Of a DNA stretch of 64,000 bases, positions 1 through 10,478 are shown one piece after another. This stretch comes from CAWFKS01 sp963816435. Lineage in GTDB: Bacteria > Pseudomonadota > Alphaproteobacteria > Rhizobiales > Rhizobiaceae. The stretch covers positions 62,001 to 126,000 of the forward strand of contig CAWFKS010000005.1 of NCBI GenBank assembly GCA_963816435.1. The letters are read 5' to 3'. Both the position numbers and the translations under genes were made by a program. Each line of letters begins with the position of its first letter. Position 1 is the first letter of the stretch. The notes below the pieces were generated by a model, which worked only from the letters and a program-made list of their open reading frames with translations, made no database searches and was not told the DNA's origin.

Positions 1-1175
1 CGGGCGCCGCGAAGCGCGGGAAAGAAGCCGAAGACGATCCCGATCACGCCTGAAAAGCCGACCGCGAGCGCGATCACCGACGCGCTCGGCACGAACGGAA
101 TGCCGAGCGTCATGGTCGCGGCGCCGGCGAGCGTCAGCCCGAGCACGATGCCGATCAGCCCGCCGAGCAGGGAAAGCACCGTCGCCTCCACCAGGAACTG
201 GATGAGGATGTGCTTCTCGTGCGCGCCGATCGCCAGCCTTATGCCGATCTCGCGGGTGCGCTCGGTCACCGACACCAGCATGATGTTCATGATGCCGATG
301 CCGCCGACCAGCAGGCTGACGCTCGCCAGAGCGCCCAGCATGCCGGTCATCACCGTGGTCGTGGAGGTCATGGCGTCGGCGATCTGCGTCATGTCGCGGA
401 CGTCGAAATTGTCCTCCTGGCCGACGCCGATATGGCGCGTCTCGCGCAGGATGTCCTCGATCTGGGCCAGTACGCCCGACGTCGGAACGCCGTCGCGGGC
501 CGCCACGTAGATGGAATCGATGTCGCGCGCCCCGGCGATGCGGCGCTGGTAGGTCGGCAGCGGCATCATCACGACGTTGTCCTGATCCTGACCGAAACCG
601 GATGTGCCCTTGGAGGCCAGCACGCCGATGACGCGGCAGCTCATGCGGTTGACGCGCAGCGCCAGGCCGTCCGGATCGCCGGCGCCGAACAGCGTCGTGC
701 GCACGGTCTCGCCGATCAGGCAGACATTGGCGCCGCCCCGCACTTCCGATTCGGAGAAGCCGCGGCCGAGCGCGATGTTCCAGTCGCGCGCGGTGAAATA
801 GTCGTTGTCCGTGCCGGTGACCTGGGACTGCAGGTTGGCGGCGCCGTAGACGACGCGCACCGCGGTCTGCGAGGCGGCGGAGATGGCGGCGACGCCCGTC
901 AGGTTCTTGCGAAGCGCCGCCAGGTCCTTCTCGTCGAGCCGCCTGGGCGTGAAATCGGTGCCGCCGCCGCGCGACGGCCGCGAGGCGCGCACCACCAGCA
1001 GGTTGCTGCCGAGGCTCGAAATGTCCGCCTTGACCTTCGCCGTCGTGCCCGAGCCGATGGTGATCATGGCGATCACCGCGGCGACGCCGATGACGATGCC
1101 GAGCAGCGTCAGGAAAGAGCGCAGCGCGTTGCGGCGCACCGAGCGCAGCGCGAGGCGGACGGTTTCCAGGAACAT
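1..1175 (-). CDS. MacB-type ABC transporter permease (partial, runs off left edge)
   Basis: Inner-membrane FtsX/MacB-family permease of an efflux ABC transporter that would work with the ATPase and membrane-fusion protein encoded just upstream. The start ATG shares one base with the ATPase stop (TGATG), so translation is probably coupled. The translation opens with the typical basic segment and first membrane helix (RNALRSFLTLLGIVIGVAAV), followed by a large periplasmic domain. Further hydrophobic segments near the window edge include GGIGIMNIMLVSVTERTREI, the conserved MacB/FtsX cytoplasmic-loop motif. About 391 codons are present; the last few residues lie outside the window. The substrate cannot be told from sequence. 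Confidence 0.9.
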   Translation of the reverse strand, partial: MFLETVRLALRSVRRNALRSFLTLLGIVIGVAAVIAMITIGSGTTAKVKADISSLGSNLLVVRASRPSRGGGTDFTPRRLDEKDLAALRKNLTGVAAISAASQTAVRVVYGAANLQSQVTGTDNDYFTARDWNIALGRGFSESEVRGGANVCLIGETVRTTLFGAGDPDGLALRVNRMSCRVIGVLASKGTSGFGQDQDNVVMMPLPTYQRRIAGARDIDSIYVAARDGVPTSGVLAQIEDILRETRHIGVGQEDNFDVRDMTQIADAMTSTTTVMTGMLGALASVSLLVGGIGIMNIMLVSVTERTREIGIRLAIGAHEKHILIQFLVEATVLSLLGGLIGIVLGLTLAGAATMTLGIPFVPSASVIALAVGFSGVIGIVFGFFPALRGA

Positions 1176-1879
1176 CAGGCCGCCTCCGCCCTGAGCCTGT
1201 CCGAGGCGATGTGGCCGTCGAGGAAGCCGATGATGCGCTGCGCGAAGCCGGCGATGTCCGCCTCGTGCGTGACCATCAGCACGGTCAGCCCGGACGCCTC
1301 GTTGAGCCCGGTCAACAGCTCCATGATCTCGTGGCTGCGCTGCGTGTCGAGATTGCCGGTCGGCTCGTCGGCCACGAGCAGGGAAGGGCGGGTGACGATG
1401 GCGCGTGCGATCGCCACGCGCTGCTGCTGGCCGCCCGAAAGCTCGGCCGGCGTGTGGTCCTCGCGGCCGGCAAGCCCCACCTGTTCCAGCGCTTCCATGG
1501 CCAGCCTGCGGCGGTCGCGCCCCGGCACGCCGCGATAGACGAGCGGCAGTTCGACGTTCTCGGCCGCGGTGGTCCGCGGCAGCAGATTGTAGCCCTGGAA
1601 GACGAAGCCGATGTAGCGGTTGCGCAGCACCGCGCGACTGCCGCGGTCGAGGCGGCCGGCATCGACGCCCATGAAGCCGTAGCGGCCGGATGTCGGCGTA
1701 TCGAGGCAGCCGATGATGTTCATCGCCGTCGACTTGCCGGACCCCGAGGGACCCATGATCGCCACGAACTCGCCCTCCCGCACCGACAGGTCGACGCCTG
1801 CCAGCGCGTGGACCTCGGCCTCGCCGCGGCCGTAGGTCTTCCACACGTTCTCGAAGCTGATGAGGGGGGCCTCGCTCAT
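1175..1879 (-). CDS. MacB-type ABC transporter ATP-binding protein
   Basis: Cytoplasmic ATPase (234 aa) of the LolD/MacB/FtsE class. Visible motifs are Walker A GPSGSGKST (residues 43-51), Q-loop Gln95, signature LSGGQQQR (147-154), Walker B LLVADEP (167-173) and switch His205. It starts at ATG 1879, where ATGA overlaps the corrected stop of the upstream membrane-fusion gene, and ends overlapping the permease start, so the three genes form one tightly packed operon. As written in the sequence, the upstream gene reads in frame into this one. I regard that fusion as the result of an extra base near 1940-1942. Confidence 0.93.
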   Translation of the reverse strand: MSEAPLISFENVWKTYGRGEAEVHALAGVDLSVREGEFVAIMGPSGSGKSTAMNIIGCLDTPTSGRYGFMGVDAGRLDRGSRAVLRNRYIGFVFQGYNLLPRTTAAENVELPLVYRGVPGRDRRRLAMEALEQVGLAGREDHTPAELSGGQQQRVAIARAIVTRPSLLVADEPTGNLDTQRSHEIMELLTGLNEASGLTVLMVTHEADIAGFAQRIIGFLDGHIASDRLRAEAA

Positions 1880-3180
1880 CGCGTCGCAGCCGACGCGCGG
1901 GTGGAGGTGCCGGTGATGACGCTGTCGCCTTCGTCGAGGCCCGGACAGGACCTCCGTCATCTCGCCGTCGGTCGCGCCGGTCTTCACCGTGACACGCGAG
2001 GGAGCGCCATCCTTCAGCACCCAGAGCGTGCGCGTGCCGTCGGCTGCCGCCTGGTTGCCGCTGCCCCGGCCGAAGCGGGGAAAGCGCGGCGAGAACAGGT
2101 CGCGCAGCGAGAAGCCGCGGCTTTCCTGGGTTTCGGGCGGGCTGAAGCGGAAGGCGCTGTTGGGGACCAGCAGCACGTCCTTGGCCTCGCGGGTGACGAT
2201 CGACACCGAAGCCGTCATGCCCGGCCGCAACAGCAGGTCCGGATTGCCGACGTCGAGGCGGGCCTCGTAGGTGACGACGCCCTCGGTTTCGGTCGAGGCA
2301 AAGGAGATGTCGCGGATCGCCGCGTCGAAGCTGTGCTGCGGGAAGGCATCGACGGTGAAATGGGCTTTCTGGCCGGCTGCGACCGAGCCGATGTCGGCCT
2401 CGTCGACCGAGGCGTCGAGCTCCATCTGCTCCAGGTCCTGCGCGATGACGAACAGCACCGGCGCCTGGGTGGAGGCAGCGACCGTCTGGCCGGGATTGAC
2501 CGAACGCGTCAGAACGACGCCGTCGATCGGCGCGTAGATCGTGCTCTTGTCGAGATCCTGCTGTTCGAGCGTCAGGTCGGCCTGGGCGATGGCGAGGTTC
2601 GCCTGCGCGGTCTCGACAGCCGCATTGGCGCGGTCGCGGGCGGCCGCCGCGGTGTCGAGCGCCTCGGTCGCGACCATGCCCCGATCGGCCAGTTTCTGCG
2701 AGCGCTCGAAAGCCCGAGTCGTCTCCTTCAGCGTCACCTGCGCGTCGTCGACTTTTGCCTGGGCGGCCTGAACCGAGGCCTTGGCGCGGGCGATCTGCGC
2801 CTCGATGCGCGAGGTATCCAGGCGGGCGAGCACGTCGCCCTTGGCAACGCGCTGGTTCTCCTCGACCGGTACGTCGCGCACCACGCCGGAGAGTTCGGTG
2901 GAGACCTCGACCTGGGTCAGCGGCTGCAGCGTCCCCGTCGCGGTGACTTCCACGGTGAGGTCGCCGCGTGCCACCGGCGTCGTCTGGTAGGACACCGTTT
3001 GCGTCTGCCGCCATCATTCAGATAGGCGAATAGACCCGCGCCCGCGATCAACAGCAGCGCGAGCGTGAAATATATCCATCGGCGGCGCCCGGCCTTTCGC
3101 CGCCCGCCCTTGTCCAGTCCCAGCGCCTGTTCGATGTCGGTGGGCGCTGCGGCATTCGGCCGCTTGACGAGCTGGTCCAT
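1876..3180 (-). CDS. HlyD/MacA-type efflux periplasmic adaptor subunit, two probable frameshift errors
   Basis: Membrane-fusion protein of a tripartite efflux pump, anchored by one N-terminal helix (about residues 34-55, YFTLALLLIAGAGLFAYL). It has a beta-barrel/lipoyl part and a long alpha-hairpin rich in Ala/Gln (AKASVQAAQAKVDDAQ). The frame is broken twice. Near 3007 one base seems missing, so the N-terminal piece (3180-3000) and the body starting at about 2995 are in different frames. Near 1940-1942 an extra base in a C run (plus strand) replaces the expected ending LDEGDSVITG... and its stop at 1876-1878 with a read-through into the ATPase. Correcting both gives 434 aa ending in an ATGA overlap with the ATPase gene. 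The operon continues with ATPase and permease. Confidence 0.88.
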
Positions 3181-3308
3181 CGCGAACCCTCTTCTGACCC
3201 GGTCCCTTGTTTTCAGAGATCGTGCGAGAAGAGCATGATTACAAATTAATTCTTGGCCATGTTGCCGCAGATCAAGCTGCGTCGGCTAACGCCGGAAAAG
3301 GAGAAACG

Positions 3309-4220
3309 ATGAGCGCACGCCGATACCTGGTCTACGATGTCTTCACCGAGACCGCGCTTGGCGGCAACCCGCTGGCGATCGTTCTCGACGCCGATGGGCT
3401 GGACGGCCAGGCGATGCAGAGGATCGCCGGCGAGTTCAATCTGTCGGAGACGGTGTTCGTGTCGCCGGCGACGAAGCCGGCCCACACCGCATCCGTGCGC
3501 ATCTTCACCCCGGCGAAGGAACTGCCGTTCGCAGGCCATCCGACGGTCGGGACGGCGGTAGCGCTGGCCTCCGAACACGGACTTCCGGCAGGCAATGGCG
3601 GGGCGATCCTGGTGCTGGAGGAAAAGGTCGGAGACGTGCGTTGCGCCGTGTCGGGCCAGACCAATTCCTTCGCCGAGTTCGACCTGCCGAAACTGCCCGA
3701 ACGGGTCGATTTTCCCGCCGGACCCGAAGCCGTGGCCGCCGCACTCGGCCTCGACTATCACGAGATCGGCTTCGAAAACCACGAGATCAGCGCGTGGACG
3801 GCAGGCGTGCCCTATGTCTGCATTCCGGTGGCGGGACTGGAAGCCGCCGCCAAGGCCACGCTGGATGCGCGCCAGTGGCTGGCGCTCGCCGCGCCGGACG
3901 GGCATCTCATCGGCGACCCCTACGTCTATTGCCGCGAGACGGTCGGCCACGACTGCGACTTCCATACGCGCATGTTCGCCCCCTGGGCCGGGATCATGGA
4001 AGATCCGGCGACCGGTTCGGCCGCGGCCGCCTTCGCCGGCGCCGTCATGGAATTCGACCGCCCGCGCGACGGCTCTTCGGCTGTCCTGATCGAACAGGGG
4101 CTGGAGATGGGCCGCCCGTCGCGCATCCGCCTCGAGATCGACGTCGCGGCCGGGCGGATCGACGCCGCCCGCATCGGCGGCCATGCGGTGAAGGTGGCGG
4201 AGGGCACGCTCTACGCGTGA
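3309..4220 (+). CDS. PhzF family isomerase/epimerase
   Basis: A 303-residue PhzF/YddE-fold protein (diaminopimelate-epimerase-like double domain). The family isomerises trans-2,3-dihydro-3-hydroxyanthranilate in phenazine producers, but most members, probably including this one, act on unknown substrates. Seen here: GGNPLAIV (18-25), SET with the catalytic Glu47, GHPTVGTA (76-83) and EDPATGSAA near the C-terminus. The start ATG at 3309 follows a good AAGGAG site at 3298-3303. The gene is divergent from the efflux operon across about 130 bases. No phenazine genes are nearby, so a phenazine role is not supported. Confidence 0.9.
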   Translation: MSARRYLVYDVFTETALGGNPLAIVLDADGLDGQAMQRIAGEFNLSETVFVSPATKPAHTASVRIFTPAKELPFAGHPTVGTAVALASEHGLPAGNGGAILVLEEKVGDVRCAVSGQTNSFAEFDLPKLPERVDFPAGPEAVAAALGLDYHEIGFENHEISAWTAGVPYVCIPVAGLEAAAKATLDARQWLALAAPDGHLIGDPYVYCRETVGHDCDFHTRMFAPWAGIMEDPATGSAAAAFAGAVMEFDRPRDGSSAVLIEQGLEMGRPSRIRLEIDVAAGRIDAARIGGHAVKVAEGTLYA

Positions 4221-4280
4221 CGCAATCCTTCGCGCCGGTTTTGCAGGCGCGACGCGTTGGACGTAAAGAAGGCTAGGAGG

Positions 4281-4356
<76 letters not shown>

Positions 4357-4531
4357 GCCGGGTCACCGACCGAAGGCCGGATCAGGAGTGGGCGGTCTAT
4401 AGCGGCTGGGGCCGGACCTGTCCAGTGCCCCGAAAGGCTCTTTTCCGACGAAAATCCGTAACTCAGGTTCCAGCCTCCGGATACCTCCTCGTCGAGGGAG
4501 CGATGTGTCGCTTCGACGGTCTCGCGAAAAG

Positions 4532-4563
4532 AAAAAAGCCCGCGCTCATTGTGGAGCGCGGGC
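4532..4563 (-). terminator. Rho-independent terminator after groEL
   Basis: A perfect 10-bp stem (GCCCGCGCTC/GAGCGCGGGC, plus-strand positions 4538-4547 and 4554-4563) with a 6-base loop. On the minus strand it is followed by six T (complement of 4532-4537). It begins about 25 bases after the groEL stop. Confidence 0.9.
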
Positions 4564-4588
4564 TCTTTCGTTGGCGGGGACGAAGGGC

Positions 4589-6224
<1,636 letters not shown>

Positions 6225-6280
6225 TGGATCACTCCTTCAATAGGCAGCTTCGTTGACTGGATGTCGTTGGCGGCAAGCCG

Positions 6281-6595
6281 TCAGGCGGCCTTGCTCATGG
6301 TTGCGGGCGTCTCGATGATGCCCATCACGTCGCTTTCCTTCATCACCAGCAGGTCCTCGCCCTGCAGGCGGATCTCGGTGCCGGACCACTTGCCGAAGAG
6401 CACGCGGTCGCCGACCTTGACGTCGAGCGGCACCAGCTTGCCGGCCTCGTCGCGAGCGCCGGATCCGACGGCGACGACTTCGCCCTCCATCGGCTTTTCC
6501 TTGGCGGTGTCGGGAATGATGATGCCGCCGGCGGTCTTTTCCTCGGCATCGATGCGGCGGACGAGAATGCGGTCGTGCAATGGACGGAACGTCAT
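6281..6595 (-). CDS. groS: Co-chaperonin GroES
   Basis: A 104-residue heptameric lid of the GroEL chamber. Family landmarks are FRPLHDRILVRR at the N-terminus, the mobile-loop EKTAGGIIIPD (residues 19-29) and LFGKWSGTEI. I chose ATG 6595, preceded by AAGGAGAACACA; a longer upstream frame lacks family similarity. It is first gene of the groES-groEL operon, with the CIRCE element about 150 bases upstream. Confidence 0.96.
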   Translation of the reverse strand: MTFRPLHDRILVRRIDAEEKTAGGIIIPDTAKEKPMEGEVVAVGSGARDEAGKLVPLDVKVGDRVLFGKWSGTEIRLQGEDLLVMKESDVMGIIETPATMSKAA

Positions 6596-6744
6596 TGTGT
6601 TCTCCTTCAAGGACAAACAGTTCGAGAGGTCCCTTCGAGCCGGACGCGAACTGTGCCGGCGCGACGGACGCGATCCTTTGAGGCGTCGCGCGCGGATGAT
6701 TTGGCTGCTTCTTCCTGGTTGTTCAAGAGGGGTTCCATAAAATT

Positions 6745-6771
6745 TTGGCACTCTGCCATGGAGAGTGCCAA
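6745..6771. promoter_or_regulatory. CIRCE operator (HrcA binding site) for groESL
   Basis: Perfect 9-bp inverted repeat TTGGCACTC - 9 bases - GAGTGCCAA, matching the CIRCE consensus TTAGCACTC-N9-GAGTGCTAA except for a symmetric A/T to G/C change. Symmetry extends two more bases each side (6743-6773). It lies between groES (minus) and the dehydrogenase gene starting at 6853 (plus). HrcA repression of groESL follows from the family. An effect on the plus-strand gene is possible but unproven. Confidence 0.92.
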
Positions 6772-6852
6772 AACGTCGCGGCGACCCGACTGCTCGCCAT
6801 CGCGGGCGCGGGCTGCTAGGCATGCACACGCAAGCTGGAGCGGGCTTTCGAC

Positions 6853-8349
6853 ATGACGGAAAGACTATCGCGAAAGGCGCTCGGCCGACTGCCGGGCGAC
6901 GTTCTCAAGCCGGACTTTGTGCCCGCCGAGCACGGCGCGGGGATCGTGCATTTCGGTGTCGGCGCGTTTCACCGGGCGCACCAGGCCGTCTACACCGATG
7001 CCGCAATTGCCGCGGCGGGTGGCGACTGGCGCATCGACGGGATCAGCCCGCGCAGCACTGACATCGCCGACTCGCTCAATGCGCAGGACGGGCTGTTCAC
7101 CCTGATCGAGCGAGGCGAGGGGGCGCGGACGCGCATAGTAGGCTCAATCCGTCGCGTCGTCGCGGCGGCCCGCGAACCCGGGTCGGCTTTGGCGGCATTG
7201 ACCGATCCCGCGACGCGGATCGTCAGCACCACGGTTACCGAAAAGGGCTACGGCATCGACCGGGCGGCGCGCGGCATCGACAAAAGCCATCCCGCCGTTG
7301 CAGCCGACCTCGAAAACCCGCGCAGTCCGAAGGGCGTGCTCGGGCTGATCGTCGAGGCGCTCAGGCTGCGTCGCGAATCGGGAAGCGCGGCCTTCACCGT
7401 GCTGTGCTGCGACAACCTGCCCGACAATGGCGGCCTGCTGGCGGGCGGCGTGAGAGATTTCGCGCGACGAACCGACCCCGCGCTGGCCGACTGGATCGCC
7501 GATAACGTCGCATTCCCCTCGACCATGGTCGACCGGATCACGCCCGCGCCCACCGCGCAGACGCTGGAGGATGCGCAGCGTCTCACCGGGTTTCGCGACG
7601 AGGCCGCAGTGGAGACGGAAGTCTTCTCGCAATGGGTGATCGAGGATCGTTTCCCGGCGGGGCGCCCGGCCTGGGAAGCAGGCGGCGCGCTGTTCGTCGA
7701 CGACGTGGCGCCCTACGAGGAGATGAAGCTGCGGATGCTCAACGGCACGCATTCGCTGATGGCCTATGCCGGCTTCCTGAGCGGACGCAGCTATGTGCGC
7801 GACGTCATGCGCGACGCCGCGCTCGCCAGGCTGGCGCGGCGGCACCTGCAGGCAGCGGGCGCCTCGCTGAAGCCGCTCGCCGCGATCGACGTCCCGAAAT
7901 ACGCCGAGGAGCTTCTGACGCGCTTCCGCAACCCGGCGATTGCCCATGCGACGCGCCAGATCGCCATGGACGGCACCGAAAAGCTGCCGCAGCGCATGTT
8001 CGCGCCGGCCCTGCAGGCATTGGCGCAGGGCAGGGAGGTGCGGCCGTTCGCCTTCGCGATCGCTGCCTGGATGCGCTACTGCCTCGGCCGCACCGATACC
8101 GGTGAGACTTACACGATCGACGATCCGCGCGCCGAGGCGATCGCGGCTGCTCTCGCCAGGGCGGGCGGCGGGGCGGCCTCCATCGTCGCCGCGCTGCAGT
8201 CGCTGCCCGGCTTCGTGCCGGAAAGCCTCGCCGGCGATCCGCGCTGGACGAACGAGGTCAACGGCGCGCTGGCGGCGATGCTGGAAAAGGGCGTGAGGGG
8301 CGCCGTGGAGGATGAAGCCAGATCGGTGGCGGAAGGCGGGGCGGCATGA
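6853..8349 (+). CDS. Mannitol dehydrogenase family oxidoreductase (fructuronate reductase / mannitol 2-dehydrogenase)
   Basis: Cytosolic NAD-dependent polyol/uronate dehydrogenase, 498 aa, a normal length for the UxuB/MtlK family. An N-terminal Rossmann domain (IVHFGVGAFHRAHQAVY, about residues 33-49) is followed by the helical catalytic domain with the family signature K292-x4-N297-x2-H300 (KLRMLNGTH), where the lysine is the catalytic base. Members interconvert mannitol/fructose, arabinitol/xylulose or mannonate/fructuronate. Sequence alone does not decide which, and no sugar transporter is adjacent. The start codon lies 82 bases from the groESL CIRCE element. Confidence 0.9.
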   Translation: MTERLSRKALGRLPGDVLKPDFVPAEHGAGIVHFGVGAFHRAHQAVYTDAAIAAAGGDWRIDGISPRSTDIADSLNAQDGLFTLIERGEGARTRIVGSIRRVVAAAREPGSALAALTDPATRIVSTTVTEKGYGIDRAARGIDKSHPAVAADLENPRSPKGVLGLIVEALRLRRESGSAAFTVLCCDNLPDNGGLLAGGVRDFARRTDPALADWIADNVAFPSTMVDRITPAPTAQTLEDAQRLTGFRDEAAVETEVFSQWVIEDRFPAGRPAWEAGGALFVDDVAPYEEMKLRMLNGTHSLMAYAGFLSGRSYVRDVMRDAALARLARRHLQAAGASLKPLAAIDVPKYAEELLTRFRNPAIAHATRQIAMDGTEKLPQRMFAPALQALAQGREVRPFAFAIAAWMRYCLGRTDTGETYTIDDPRAEAIAAALARAGGGAASIVAALQSLPGFVPESLAGDPRWTNEVNGALAAMLEKGVRGAVEDEARSVAEGGAA

Positions 8350-8567
8350 AGATGCTCGACACCAACCACCGTTGGTTCCGGCCGCTGTGGGTCCGACTCG
8401 TCCTGATGGCGTTTCTCGCCTGCTGGACGGTGTTCGAGTTCGTATGGGGCTCGCCGATGTGGGGCGTGCTCGTCGCCGTCTTCGCCGCGCTGTCGTTCTA
8501 CGGCTTCTTCCTCGACTTCAATCCGCAAGAGCCGCCTGAAGGCGAGGACGCGAAGGGCGGGAAATGA
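8346..8567 (+). CDS. Small two-helix membrane protein (possibly DUF3329 type), coupled to the upstream dehydrogenase
   Basis: 73 aa with two hydrophobic segments (about residues 15-33 and 39-57) and a charged C-terminal tail (PPEGEDAKGGK). Its ATG overlaps the stop of the upstream dehydrogenase (ATGA at 8346-8349), implying co-translation. It is tail to tail with selO, 4 bases away. Resemblance to DUF3329-type proteins is a tentative recollection, and function is unknown. Confidence 0.75.
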   Translation: MKMLDTNHRWFRPLWVRLVLMAFLACWTVFEFVWGSPMWGVLVAVFAALSFYGFFLDFNPQEPPEGEDAKGGK

Positions 8568-8571
8568 CCCT

Positions 8572-9996
8572 TCAGGCGGTCGAGAAGCCGTAGGCCTGTC
8601 GCATGGCGGCAATCTCCGCCAGCTTGGCCTCGAACGTCGACCAGTCGTCCTTTTCCGCGATCGGCGCCCAGATCGCCTCCACTTCGTCGATCAGCATCGT
8701 GCACGGCGCCTCGCCGGCGAAATAGGGGTGGTCGAGCGCCCCGGGCAGGGCCTCGAAGCGGCTCAGCGCCTGTCTCACCGGCGCAAAGGATTCGGAAGCG
8801 TAGTGCCCGGCGGAAGGGCTGTTGCCTGCGCGATCCTCGCTCGCCAGTCCGCCCCGCCAGTCGAAGTAGAAGCGTTCGTACGGTGCCTGCGTCTCGATCA
8901 GGAAGCGCCAGAAGGACCGGGTGAGTTCGCCAGCCGCCTCCGCGCCTGCCGGCTTCAACCCGAGCCGTGCCAGCAATTGCGCCTCGAATGCCTCGCGGAA
9001 GGCGGTCTCGAAACCTCGCAGCGTCTCTTCGAGCTTTTCCTTCGGAGCAAGTGGCAGCAGGCATTCGGCGAGGCGGGCAAGGTTCCACAAAAGCGTGTCC
9101 GGCTGGCGCCCGAACGCATAGAGGCCGGTCTGGTCGAAATAGGCGGCGGTGAAGGCGGGGTCGAGCGTCGGGGCGAAGCGCCACGGACCGTAGTCGAAGC
9201 TCTCGCCGGTGACATTGATGTTGTCGGTGTTGAGCACGCCGTGCACGAAGCCGGCGAGCATCCACTGCGCGCCGGTGCGGGCGACGCGGCGGGTGACTTC
9301 CGCCAGGAAAGCCAGAGCCCGCTCCGCCGGATCGTCGCGCCAGGCGTCGGGCATGTAGACCTTCACCGCATAGTCGAGCAGCCGGGCGATGTTGTCGTGC
9401 TGGTCGAGATAGAGCAGGCGCTGGAAGCTGCCGATCCTGATGTTGGAATGGGAAAGCCGGACCAGGACGGAGGAGCGGGTGGGTGACGGCTCGTCGCCGC
9501 GGTAAAGCGCCTCGCCGGTCTCGATCAGGCTGAACGATTTCGACGTGTCGACGCCGAGCGCCTCCAGCATTTCCGTCGCCAGCACCTCGCGCACGCCGCC
9601 CTTGAGCGTGAGACGGCCGTCGCCGCCGCGCGACCACGGCGTGGTGCCACTGCCCTTGGTGCCGAAGTCGAGCAGGCGGCCGTCGGCGATATCCAGGCAT
9701 TGCGCGAACAGGAAGCCGCGCCCGTCGCCGAGATCGGGATTGTAGGAGCGGAACTGGTGGCCGTGATAGCGCAGCGCCAGATGCGCGGCGAGGCTTCCGG
9801 GAAATAGCGCGAACCGGCCGAAATGCTCGATCCACTCGGCCTCGCTCAACGTATCGAGGCCGGTCCGCCGTGCCCAGCGCTGATTGCGGTAGCGCACGAT
9901 GTGTTCGGGAAAGCGCGCGGGCTCGACGACGTCGAAAAAATCGTCGCCGAGGGCTGCATGGCTGTCGACGGGCCGGAAGGTATCGGAGATTGGCAT
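8572..9996 (-). CDS. selO: Protein adenylyltransferase SelO (YdiU/UPF0061)
   Basis: 474-residue pseudokinase-fold enzyme that, in characterised homologues, transfers AMP from ATP to protein Ser/Thr/Tyr residues and is linked to redox stress. Seen: GHQFRSYNPDLGDGR, the nucleotide-loop region GTKGSGTTPWSRGGDGR, LKGGVREVLATEML, and the catalytic/metal region HGVLNTDNINVTGE followed by DYGPW. I chose ATG 9996 (MPISDTFRP); an in-frame ATG at about 10035 would add a non-conserved leader. Most bacterial members end near a C-terminal redox Cys pair, but no such pair is evident here. The gene is divergent from the small HTH gene. Confidence 0.94.
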   Translation of the reverse strand: MPISDTFRPVDSHAALGDDFFDVVEPARFPEHIVRYRNQRWARRTGLDTLSEAEWIEHFGRFALFPGSLAAHLALRYHGHQFRSYNPDLGDGRGFLFAQCLDIADGRLLDFGTKGSGTTPWSRGGDGRLTLKGGVREVLATEMLEALGVDTSKSFSLIETGEALYRGDEPSPTRSSVLVRLSHSNIRIGSFQRLLYLDQHDNIARLLDYAVKVYMPDAWRDDPAERALAFLAEVTRRVARTGAQWMLAGFVHGVLNTDNINVTGESFDYGPWRFAPTLDPAFTAAYFDQTGLYAFGRQPDTLLWNLARLAECLLPLAPKEKLEETLRGFETAFREAFEAQLLARLGLKPAGAEAAGELTRSFWRFLIETQAPYERFYFDWRGGLASEDRAGNSPSAGHYASESFAPVRQALSRFEALPGALDHPYFAGEAPCTMLIDEVEAIWAPIAEKDDWSTFEAKLAEIAAMRQAYGFSTA

Positions 9997-10113
9997 GGCC
10001 CATAGGTAGAGCGCGCCAACGCGGAATGAAACCATGGGCGGCGGCGAATTCGGCATGGGAGGGGGAGGCGGATTGCGTTGCCCGCCCGGATGTTTGCTGA
10101 CATTGTGGGCGCC

Positions 10114-10392
10114 ATGACACCTGTTCAATGCCGCATGGCGCGCGCCGCCCTCCTGTGGAACCGCCGCCGGCTCGGCGACGCCGCCGGGCTTTCGGAGCGT
10201 GACGTCGCCCGCTTCGAGCGCGGTGCCCGCGTCGAGGCCGACGAGATCAGGCGCATGCGCCTGTCGCTGGAAGCCGAGGGGATCGAATTCCTCGCCGACG
10301 AGGGCATCGGCCCTGGCGTGCGGCTGCGCGCCAGCCACGAGGGCGATGCCGGAATCCGGCCAGATCAGCTCAGCGCCGCCAACGACGGCTGA
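10114..10392 (+). CDS. Small helix-turn-helix (Cro/CI-like) protein
   Basis: 92 aa starting at MTPVQCRMARAALLW, the usual opening of short rhizobial XRE-like DNA-binding proteins. Helices about 5-15 and 22-31 (LGDAAGLSERDVARFERG) form the HTH, followed by the EADEIRRMRLSLEAEGIEF pattern typical of these proteins. An in-frame ATG at 10078 would add 12 residues of poor character. It is divergent from selO and may regulate it. The target is unknown. Confidence 0.75.
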   Translation: MTPVQCRMARAALLWNRRRLGDAAGLSERDVARFERGARVEADEIRRMRLSLEAEGIEFLADEGIGPGVRLRASHEGDAGIRPDQLSAANDG

Positions 10393-10478
10393 CCGAGGCG
10401 CTGCCTTTCGCGCATATCTTTGTGAATTGACCCGGTCCGTCCCGGCGCTACGTTCGTTGGCGGAGGGGATGCGACAGG

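Noticed and set aside
3309..4220. Phenazine biosynthesis locus suggested by the PhzF homologue
   Set aside because: No other phz gene is nearby, and PhzF-fold proteins are widespread with unrelated or unknown roles.
6281..6829. A 182-residue version of GroES with a long N-terminal extension
   Set aside because: The extension overlaps the CIRCE element and promoter region and lacks similarity; ATG 6595 has a good ribosome-binding site and the exact GroES N-terminus.
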